Assembly: GCA_026770615.1 (NCBI GenBank)
Contig: MU631388.1
Coordinates: 247,910 to 265,698 of the forward strand
From: Pavlovales sp. CCMP2436
Taxonomy: Eukaryota; Haptophyta; Pavlovophyceae; Pavlovales
Length of the DNA: 17,789 bases
Reading direction: 5' to 3'
The notes beneath the pieces are model-generated. The model saw only the letters and a program-made list of their open reading frames with translations, was not told the DNA's origin and made no database searches. The number at the start of each line of letters is the position of its first letter. The first letter of the stretch is position 1. Shown one piece after another: positions 8,296 through 15,116 of this stretch. The position numbers and the translations under genes are program-made.

Positions 8296-8772
8296 CTACT
8301 TTGTGAGTAAAATTTGTTCCGCTACTTTAACCGCTTTTTCGTACCAATGTTCCACTCGCCTGTGCGGGCTTGCTTCTGGGGACCATGGTTGCCTGTATGG
8401 CCTGCCAGGTTTAGATCCCTTTTTTGATCGTTCCGGATCCTCTTGTTCGAGCGCGTCTTGCATGTTCAGTACTGTAAGATCGATTATCTCGTCAATGACA
8501 CCATCTAATTTGCTTGCACAAGCCTGCCATTCTTTGCTGTTTGATGTCTCTGTGAGGAGGCTCTGATCGATGTAAGCCACTTTTATTCTGGGTGGTAATT
8601 CATGTAACCACGCTTCTAAAGCTTTCTTGGATTCCGCTACCGCTCGTCGGAGTTTGCTCCTGTTGGCGAGATCTAGTTTTAATCTGAAAGGGTAGAAGTG
8701 GATTCTTTGTAGGGGTCTAACTATACCGCCCATTTCTGTCATTGGGTCATTGGGATAGTGGCTTCTATCCAA
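8296..8772 (-). pseudogene. LINE linker between endonuclease and RT, first part
   Basis: This frame gives about 155 residues, beginning in the overlap with the endonuclease fragment and running through MGGIVRPLQRIHFYPFRLKL and then charged helical sequence (SKKALEAWLHELPP, YEKAVKVAEQILLTK). No enzymatic motif is visible. It lies where LINEs have a poorly conserved helical connector between endonuclease and reverse transcriptase, so its identity rests on position and orientation. A short gap with stops separates it from the next segment. Confidence 0.65.
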
Positions 8773-8957
8773 TAATGTGTGCTTAGCAAAGATCTATCCT
8801 CGGCAGATTGAGGGATGCAGATCTGTTCGAGAGGTGACGTGTGTCTCACACAGCGCTCCAGGTTTGCATTCATAAATAGATAATCTATCCTTGATTTGCC
8901 TTCTGGGTATTCATGGGTTGGTTGACTATCGGGGTAGACCCGAGATAGCCACTTCAC
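8739..8957 (-). pseudogene. LINE AP-endonuclease domain, C-terminal fragment
   Basis: The 72-residue piece contains HEYPEGKSRIDYLF, matching the SRIDYI block near the end of exonuclease-endonuclease-phosphatase domains of LINEs, then LLSTHYWIEATI, which aligns with the final SDH block. In this family the enzyme nicks target DNA to prime reverse transcription. Two things mark it as dead: everything before this block is missing, and the SDH motif reads STH, losing the Asp next to the catalytic His. A stop lies five codons above the first readable residues. The frame shifts into the next segment around 8740-8772. Confidence 0.8.
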
Positions 8958-8960
8958 TGT

Positions 8961-9522
8961 GTGCTAGGTACAGTGGCCCGCGCACATGGGAGGTGGGCAT
9001 CACCTAAAACCCCTTTTTTCCGGCGGCTATAACCCCACCTCGGGCCGTGATAATCCCACCTCGGGCCGCTCAGGTTTTGGTGATAAACCCGGGGTGGGGC
9101 TGGGTACCTAATTAAACATGAATTTAAGAAATTATTAATTATTAATGTTTGTATACGTTGCTGGGCCTTTAAAATACATGCCGCGAGTGTTGAGATAATT
9201 ACTGCAGCTTTTGCGCGATGAAAGAACTGTAAAATATAGAGAGTTGAGTCCATAATGACTGCACACGGAGGGCAACCCGGACTGGGGCGCATGACCTATA
9301 TGCATGCGCAGGAGCACGCGAAGACGTTCACTGGCAACGCAACGATGGCCCGCCGGTAGTTTAGGAGTCTCTAGCTTGTAAGTTAGAGCTCATGTGTTAA
9401 GAACGCAATCGCTGGTTTTATCTAGTAAACGTTCTTATCATTTAAATGTTAGTGTTTAATGATATGAGCTATGGCTTCTTAATAGTAAGATATCTTACGA
9501 ATGAAATATACTATATATATAT
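8961..9522. other. Gene-free stretch with short repeats
   Basis: No coding frame is convincing. A 14-mer CCCACCTCGGGCCG is repeated with a 21-base period at 9034-9047 and 9055-9068, followed by GGTTTTGGTGATAAACCCGG. At 9387-9470 nested complementary arms occur: AGCTCAT (9387-9393) with ATGAGCT (9464-9470), enclosing AAGAACG (9399-9405) with CGTTCTT (9430-9436). The rest is AT-rich and featureless. Confidence 0.6.
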
Positions 9523-9682
9523 TTACTGATAGAGATTCAAGCTGGCGTCTGACTGTTCTGAATGTTGTGCTGGTCTGAGCGCTGCGTCGCCCATTGCCTG
9601 CTGGGTGCCTTAGTCGGCTGCGCTGGCTTGGGCGCCACCGCGCGTGCCAATGGATCTCCGGTAGTGTGCCCGGGCAAGGGCG
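9523..9682 (-). repeat. Right arm of the 160-bp inverted repeat
   Basis: This is the partner of 123-282, gap-free with 9 mismatches. The inner side is AT-rich microsatellite (TATATATATTTACTGATAG), as at the related element end near 884. The outer side continues TTTATATAGCGGCTCAGC, whose GCGGCTCAGCATGGTTC (9691-9707) recurs inverted at 14152-14168. No target-site duplication is visible around the two arms. Confidence 0.9.
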
Positions 9683-9874
9683 TTTATATAGCGGCTCAGC
9701 ATGGTTCATACGAATACATGTATAGCTTCACCAGCAACCCACTAAGATGGACAGCGGAGAGCAGCCCCGCTGGAGACAAAACGATCAACAGTCGTACTAT
9801 TTTACGAACGCTATTTAATTAATGATTATTTTATTAAATAAAGCTATATATTAGTTATTAACTGCTACCCCGGG
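9683..9874. other. AT-rich spacer with a shared 17-mer
   Basis: It holds GCGGCTCAGCATGGTTC (9691-9707), inverted at 14152-14168, then an AT-rich run around 9810-9860 with AATAAAG. I see no gene. The AATAAA-like word could be a polyadenylation signal for a plus-strand transcript, but nothing upstream needs one. Confidence 0.4.
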
Positions 9875-9934
9875 CGTGAAGTGGGGTGCTAGCCCGCACC
9901 TGCGACACGGAGCCCGACGGAGCCCAACGGTGAT
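9875..9934 (+). repeat. Left arm of a ~60-bp inverted repeat around an unknown gene
   Basis: The arm is the reverse complement of 11599-11657 with one single-base gap and roughly 87% identity; the block GGAGCCCGACGGAGCCC is identical. The two arms enclose about 1.66 kb holding the open frame 10103-11516, so they may be terminal repeats of a small DNA element. Confidence 0.85.
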
Positions 9935-10102
9935 GCCTGGGGTAGGACACACCTCGGGCAGACAAGAAATTGGATGTACGGGGTAGCCCCACCTCCCCCT
10001 GAGCGCGGACAACTGTACCGAGCACATTGAACATTGGAGCAGAACGGCCCACGTAAGAATTCGCTGTATTTGAAAAAAATCGATCATGGCAGTAGTTGCT
10101 GA

Positions 10103-11516
10103 ATCAAATTTCGCGCGGTTTTGCATAGCTCGAACGTCCGCGCGCTCGCGGGCTGGATCCAGATCGACCACGGCAAGTCCAACCACCGCACAGACCTGGC
10201 TGAGTTGAGCTTCCTTGTGTCGAACTGCGACATCGCACTGAGCCCCGAGGATGTGGTGACGCTCTCCTGCGCCAACCGTGCAGCGCAGGGCGCCGGCAAT
10301 GTCTGCTTCGGTGCAGGGCAGACGCCAGCCCTCGACATCTTGCAGGGCCGGCGCAGTACTCGCGCCGAATACGTCGAGAGTGCGACCGCGTGCGCCGCCG
10401 CCGCCACTCTCGAGCGCATCTGGGAGCCGCTCTGCGATGCGATTGATGTCGAGCCGCTCTTCAACGGGCAGTCGCGCATCAACGGGCCTGACCTCGCGCC
10501 GCACAATGACCAGCGCACATCATTGGCGCGCCTGCTGTGGAAGCTCGGGCTCTTCATCCTGCACTGTAACATCATGCAGGACCAGTGGCGCGGCGTCCGC
10601 GTGACGATCGTCACCTCCGAGGGCAACCTCGCTGCGCCCCTCTCCCTCACACGCGGCGCGACGTGCTACGAGGACGGGATTGGCGGGGCACCCTGCACGA
10701 TCAGCTTGCCGATCGGTCCGGGCGGTGATGCGATGCTCGTGCAGTGCGTCCACTCCGCGCTCTGCTGCCCGACGGAGGCGCGCGAGGCGCTGCAGGCGCT
10801 CGGGGGCACGGCCTTGACCTCGCCGCTGCCGGCCGTGCGCGTGTGCATGGCCCGAGGTGCAGGCGTGGCGGCGCGGTTGGGCGGCGACGCGTGCATGCCA
10901 TGGGCACTGCCAGGCGCGCCCCCCCCGGACGGCGTACCGTGCAGCGCCCATGGCGAGCTCAACGTCACATTCGGCGTCGACTCCAACCAAGGTGTGCTCG
11001 AGACTGCGCGCGACATTGAGGGCCGCTTCGCCAAGCAGATTTTGCGGCGCCAGGAGGAGGGGCTCGCGACGCGTAAGTCCGCAGAGCCAAGCGAGTGGCA
11101 GAGCTGGAAGATCGAGGTACAGACCCGAGAGAGCGCCCTCGCCGAGCTCAAGCAGTCTGGCCGCAAGGTCTGCCGCAGGGGCCTGACGGTGCAAGTCAAC
11201 GTCTCTCGCGACCTCAAGCTTCGAGCACCCCAAGCTCCGGATGGCTCCTCGGGGAACACCAGACGAGCGCAAGGCCGACGCGACCCTCGAGCGCAATGAG
11301 CCAGCCGCCAAGCTCAAGCGCAAGGCGAAGCGTGGCGAGCCGGACGCGTTCGCTGCACGCAAGGCGAAGCGTGACGAGCCGGACGATGCGCTCGCTGCGG
11401 CCAAGGCGATGCGTGACGATCCGGATGGCAAGCCAGAGCGCCTAGCTGCGGCTGAAGCGAAGCGACGCGCGAATAACCTGCACAAATATGGGTCGCACGG
11501 AGCTACTAAACAGTAA
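10103..11516 (+). CDS. Unrecognised protein gene, 5' end missing, frame change near the 3' end
   Basis: An open frame runs from 10103 (after TGA at 10100) to TGA at 11297-11299, about 398 residues. There is no in-frame ATG before 10574, and TTTTGCATAG (10119-10128) looks like a 3' splice site, so an upstream exon or a truncated N-terminus is likely. The text is soluble-protein-like: GWIQIDHGKSNHRTDLAEL, LSPEDVVTLSC, PLFNGQSRINGPDL, RLLWKLGLFILHC, and a charged end (ETARDIEGRFAKQILRRQEE). From about 11205 a different frame takes over to TAA at 11514-11516 with a highly charged repeat tail (KAKRGEPDAFAARKAKRDEP, AEAKRRANNLHKYG). A small intron or one indel near 11200-11240 would join them. I recognise no family and see no transposase DDE motif. 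Flanking inverted repeats suggest it may be cargo or gene of a small element. Confidence 0.55.
11322..11432 (+). repeat. Coding tandem repeat in the gene tail
   Basis: Units of 39 bp (11322-11360), 42 bp (11361-11402) and a partial third (from 11403) each begin AAGGCGAWGCGTG and encode K-A-K/M-R-G/D-D/E-E/D-P-D plus an Ala-rich end. Differences between units mostly keep the amino-acid pattern, which supports this frame being translated. Confidence 0.7.
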
Positions 11517-11545
11517 TGGAGGTTGGGGGTAGGCGGACCGCTTGC

Positions 11546-11578
11546 TTTCGAGCATGACTGAGTGTTTCGAGCATGACT
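11546..11578. repeat. Short direct repeat
   Basis: TTTCGAGCATGACT occurs at 11546-11559 and 11565-11578 with a 19-base period, just after the stop codon of the unknown gene and before the right arm of its inverted repeat. Confidence 0.8.
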
Positions 11579-11598
11579 TTTTATGTTATTTTATTTTT

Positions 11599-11657
11599 AT
11601 CACCGTCGGGCTCCGTCGGGCTCCGTGCCCCAGGTGAGGCTAGCACCACGCTTCACG
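11599..11657 (-). repeat. Right arm of the ~60-bp inverted repeat
   Basis: It is the partner of 9875-9934. It contains a local CGTCGGGCTC duplication (11604-11613 and 11614-11623), present inverted in the other arm as well, which shows the arms share detailed structure and not just composition. Confidence 0.85.
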
Positions 11658-12896
11658 TCTGTGGTAGTACAGACTTTGAAGCAACAGTTGACAGTCTGAC
11701 CCAAGGCAAGGATAATAAGCGGAAATAAGTCAGACGAAACTAAAACGGTGGGGGGAGGGGAGAAAGGGAGGTGAGAGTGAGCGTGTGGGTGTGGTGGCGA
11801 TGTAGACGATGGCAGCGGCAGCCGCAGCAGCTCGAGATAAGGAGACGGCAAGCTGTGGAGGAAGTCGAACGTGGGCGGTTGGGACGAGGACGACAGCAGC
11901 ACTTGGAAGGCGGCGGCGGCGGCGACAATGTGGCAAGGACTTCGGCGTGTCCGGCAACTCAACGATTTAATTTTTTTTCAATGGTGGTCATGCAGCTCAG
12001 GCGCAGCTAAAGACCTGATGGAACGGCGGATTCGCTTGCGAAAGTGACGTCGTTAACAATGAACTGACGACGATGCGAGGACTCGAGCGGAATAAATTAT
12101 AAAAGTTAATAACTAATGTGTCCAGTCTTACTAAATAATATAATAAAATTAGAATGACGTGCGCTATGTGCGCAGCTCGCCGGACCTGCCCCTATTCACG
12201 GGGGCGGATGCTATCTCCTCCCCCCGGCCACGATTCCCAACAAGGGATCCCTAGCCGGCCGGACAGTGTGACTTAATAATCCTCCTCTGAACTGAAAAAA
12301 CTTTGAGGAGCCTGCGGCCCGGGGCTGGTTCACAGATGATTATTTTGTCCGGGGTCGGCCGAGTTAGTTACTGGATCGTGGGTTAAGGAACTATGTGGGG
12401 GCTGCGCCCCCGCCCGCCCACTTTGACTTGGGGTCGAACTCCGAATTAGTTGCCAGTCCGGGGGGAAATTGCGAAAAAGTCCGGTGAAAATTCTCGGGGC
12501 AACTCACGAACCAGTGGAGGTATCAAAAAGTTAGTTGCAGATTCGTCATCGGGGCGGCGCCCCATTTACATATCTGCAACTAAATTTTTGGTACCCCTGC
12601 GGGAACCATGACTTTCTTTTCGTTTTCGAACGCTGAGGATTGGAAATGTTAGTTACATTAAGTATGTTGTTGACCCTAGAGGCACCTAAGAGGCATGCAC
12701 GAGGTGGGCTCCGACCGTCGAGGAGGGCTCTATTCTACAGGAGCTATCGACACTTAGCGTGTAGGGGCGAACAATGTCTACTTCTTCGTCCCACTCACAA
12801 CTTTTCCCCCTCCCCAGTGCGGAATCGTGCCACTAATTCGGAATTCGACTCCTTAATGTGATTTACCCCCCCGAAATGTAGAATACATCCAGGAAA
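11658..12896. other. Gene-free stretch with GC hairpins
   Basis: Frames at 11600-12010 are biased by GGC and AGG repeats and look non-coding on both strands. GGGGGC-TGC-GCCCCC is a tight hairpin at 12397-12411. A 24-base inverted repeat (12519-12542 with 12572-12595, two mismatches) encloses a loop that itself holds GGGGCGGCGCCCC (12551-12563). The rest, including 12640-12861, shows no credible coding or RNA gene. Confidence 0.6.
12519..12595. repeat. 24-bp inverted repeat with a nested GC palindrome
   Basis: Left arm 12519-12542 and right arm 12572-12595 pair at 22 of 24 positions; the 29-base loop contains the palindrome GGGGCGGCGCCCC. The outer arms are AT-rich and the loop GC-rich. Total length is 77 bp, a size fitting a very small foldback element or a structured RNA. 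Confidence 0.85.
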
Positions 12897-13031
12897 CTAC
12901 GATCTGCACCCCGTATTAGAATAGGGGCGTGTGGCCTCGAACGCCTCGAACAGGCGGCGGCGTGTGCCCTTCGTGCACTCGACCGTCACGCTCGCAGCGG
13001 TGCAGCCCACGTGGAAGTGCTGCTCGCATAT
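12897..13031 (-). CDS. Possible terminal exon, unknown protein
   Basis: Reading minus from an AACCCAG|AATATATGC acceptor-like site near 13032, the frame gives ICEQHFHVGCTAASVTVECT, then KGTRRRLFEAFEATRP, and stops at TAG (12899-12897). Third codon positions are almost all G or C between about 13022 and 12920, unlike the AT-rich sequence on either side. Three Cys and two His residues are present, but no known zinc motif is complete. A candidate upstream exon ends with CTGTGGAG-like donors near 13297-13310. No start or larger gene can be traced, so it may be a relic. Confidence 0.35.
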   Translation of the reverse strand: MCEQHFHVGCTAASVTVECTKGTRRRLFEAFEATRPYSNTGCRS

Positions 13032-13452
13032 ATTCTGGGTTCTGTAGCGGAGCTTTACTTCCGGCGCTTTTGCCTCACTTCGAAGTTTCCAAAGTTTACT
13101 AGACTTTCCAAATATGGAAATCAGCTTAAACATATAGGGAAAAATAGCCATACCCCCATACAACGCCAAGCAGTTCCATTGGCTTTCAAAGTCAAGAGTA
13201 ACGCATTTTGGTTTAAGAGAATTCCAAAAATAAACATCCCAGAAATAATAGCATCCCCGAGACCAACCGGCAGAGCTCGCACGGACACAGTACCTCACCA
13301 CAGTACCTCGCAGACGGCGAGAGGCTGACCTGTTTGGGCCGCGATCTCATCTTCCTCGCGCCGAGACCTGTCGTGACGGTGGCACGGCCTGCGCATGCAT
13401 TGCGCACCGCAGAGCACGCGCGTGCGTCCGTCCGCACGCGCATGCATTCCAG

Positions 13453-13692
13453 GGCGTGGAGAGCGCGCGGGTGGCCCACGCGGCAGCGGAGGCCGAGGCG
13501 ACATCTGTTGCCCGCAAGCTACGGGAGAGGTCAATAGCCGATGCGGCCGACGCGGCAGAGGCTGCACGAATGCACGCCGCTGCACGCGCACAAGAGATCG
13601 CAGAGGTGTGTTCCAAGCCGCCTCCAAAGCAAGCGCGACGCGGCGTTAGAGAGCCCACGCGTGGGCCTCCGTCTCTAAATAATTATTATTAA
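13453..13692 (+). CDS. Possible terminal exon, Ala-rich coiled coil
   Basis: After CATGCATTCCAG (ends 13452), a good 3' splice-site shape, the frame reads GVESARVAHAAAEAEATSVA and continues with long alternating Ala and charged residues (RSIADAADAAEAARMHAAAR) to a Pro/Arg tail and TAA at 13690-13692. The composition fits a continuous helix or coiled coil. The opposite strand also has open frames here, so coding is uncertain. It might belong to the plus-strand gene at 10103-11516, but nothing proves a link. Confidence 0.35.
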   Translation, partial: GVESARVAHAAAEAEATSVARKLRERSIADAADAAEAARMHAAARAQEIAEVCSKPPPKQARRGVREPTRGPPSLNNYY

Positions 13693-14050
13693 TTTAACGC
13701 GACGAATAACAATACCACTATTACGACGACTCACGTCTCACACTCCTATTACTTATCTTAGTTCTTAATCTAAACTTTAAAAAATTTAAAAATCGGGTCC
13801 GATATCGAGCGATGCTGTCCACTTGAAGTACTCGCTGGCACCTCTCGACCACCCGTCTCGCTTGGGTCCTCAAGTGGATGTGCGTCGCGCGCTTGCGGAG
13901 GGCGCTGCTGCGCGCGGCGGTGGGCCGCACACGGAGATGGCGCTGAAGGCTACCAAGGCTACGAAGACGATGCTGCTCCCTGCGGCCGCCACGGCAGGGC
14001 TGCGGCGGCCGATGCGCGGCCGAGGCGGGGCGTGGGGGCCGGAGCGCACA

Positions 14051-14074
14051 CACTCACACCCTTTGGTGTGAGTG
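14051..14074. terminator. Perfect 10-bp hairpin
   Basis: Arms 14051-14060 and 14065-14074 are fully complementary with a CTTT loop. It could act as a transcript-end or RNA-processing hairpin, but it does not match the histone 3' stem-loop and no adjacent gene is established, so the role is a guess. Confidence 0.3.
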
Positions 14075-15021
14075 CTGGTGCATGAGGGTTTGGGTCGATC
14101 GCTCGACCTCAGCCTGACGTCGACCAAGCCGGTGACTGAACAACAACTGTTGAACCATGCTGAGCCGCATGTATTATTATTGAGTGCATGTACTTATGTA
14201 TGTATTTAGACCCCTGGAAACCTGTTGCAAACTGCTGAGCCGCTTATTATTATTAATATAAATTTCAGCTCGATTATTATTGGAATTGTGTATCATGTTT
14301 GCGCGCATGGATTTTGTTTTTTTCTCCAATAAGTGCAGCTAGCAAAAGCTGACCTAGAAATGACAAACAGATAATCTCAGCAACAACAAAAAGCGGTTAT
14401 TCGGAATCGCGCGTTTTGCGCGTTATCTGCGTTTTTGCAATCTTGCGATTTGAAGGGGGGATTATTTTAGCAGCAGCTAATGAGTGCCAGTGTAGGCGAT
14501 TTCAAGAAAAAAATTCGGCATTTTATTGGCGCCGCTGCTCATGTAGCCCCCCCTCCAAAACCCTACAGCAAAATAGCTAATCCACTTGAAGATGGGTCAC
14601 AAGCTATTTTTGTTCGTTTTGCGAGGCAACGCACCCGTTTGTGCCTTTGCGTTTATGCGTTTATGAGGGGTGCTTATTTATGTAGTGGCCAATGAAATGC
14701 CAGAGTTGCCAGATTCTTGCACCTACTCCGGCATTCATTTTTGACTGCTGCTTAAAATAACCCCCCTTAAAAATTATGCAATAAAAAACACACAAAGAAG
14801 CAAATTGGAGCATGCGGCCGCGCGCGGCGACCGCGCAAAACGTGCAATATAGCTTAACACTCAGTTTCGTCAGTTATACAAAGAAGTAAGTTGAAAATAT
14901 TCGTTCGAACTGAGCTAAAGTTTATTACATTGTAAATATATTAAACATACCACGCCCCCTTTCTGCTTGTGGCTGACTTATCTATACAGTACATAGATGT
15001 ACTACGATTCGATAAACGGCT

Positions 15022-15069
15022 GCGATGCCGACCTCGTCGCCGCCAGCGATGCCGACCTCGTCGCCGCCA
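15022..15069. repeat. 24-bp perfect tandem duplication
   Basis: The 24-base unit beginning GCGATGCCGACCTCG is present twice without mismatch (15022-15045 and 15046-15069), about 50 bases past the stop codon of the IQ gene on its 3' side. The length is a multiple of three, as expected if it were once coding. Confidence 0.9.
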
Positions 15070-15116
15070 CTCGTCATATTAAAGTTAGTTCTCACACGGC
15101 GGCGCCTGCAGCGACA

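Larger units (their letters stand above)
2700..8960 (-). mobile_element. 5'-truncated, degenerate LINE (APE-RT-RNaseH-CCHC-OTU)
   Basis: About 6.2 kb read on the minus strand give consecutive pieces of one non-LTR retrotransposon polyprotein: the end of an AP-type endonuclease, a linker, a reverse transcriptase with YMDD, an RNase H domain, a CCHC zinc knuckle and a C-terminal OTU-like protease. The frame changes many times (near 8750, 8260, 7660, 7214, 7130, 6180, 5650, 4830, 4000 and 3830) with in-frame stops, so this copy is not functional as read. The 5' end falls inside the endonuclease at about 8960, typical of incomplete reverse transcription. The 3' end is not clearly marked: no poly-A tail is seen, and I place it near 2700 only because the CPT2 leader begins around there. 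Its GC content is lower than the host exons. RNase H plus CCHC suggests the I/Tad/Dualen side of the LINE tree, but I cannot assign a clade. Confidence 0.88.
13693..15116. other. Mostly gene-free, AT-rich with short repeats
   Basis: The open frame at about 13823-14071 is Ala/Arg-rich on either strand and not convincing. CACTCACACC (14051-14060) pairs perfectly with GGTGTGAGTG (14065-14074) over a 4-base loop. GCTGAGCCGC followed by TATTATTATT occurs at 14159-14181 and 14234-14254. Region 14290-15000 has no recognisable gene; the short frame at 14480-14695 lacks supporting features. Confidence 0.5.

Noticed and set aside
9340..9430. tRNA gene
   Set aside because: Some short stems exist, but no B-box-like GGTTCRA and no cloverleaf with an anticodon arm could be drawn.
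123..9682. Maverick/Polinton-type element bounded by the 160-bp repeats
   Set aside because: No protein-primed polymerase, integrase, packaging ATPase or capsid-like frame is present between the arms; contents are a CPT2 exon and a LINE.
10520..11485. Minus-strand 321-residue open frame opposite the unknown gene
   Set aside because: Its composition is repetitive Ala/Ser/Arg, as expected opposite a GC-rich coding strand. The repeated tail keeps its pattern in the plus frame, so plus was preferred.
13721..14127. Open frames on both strands around 13820-14070
   Set aside because: Both strands are equally open and neither shows a recognisable motif or convincing start; GC-rich chance frames are likely.
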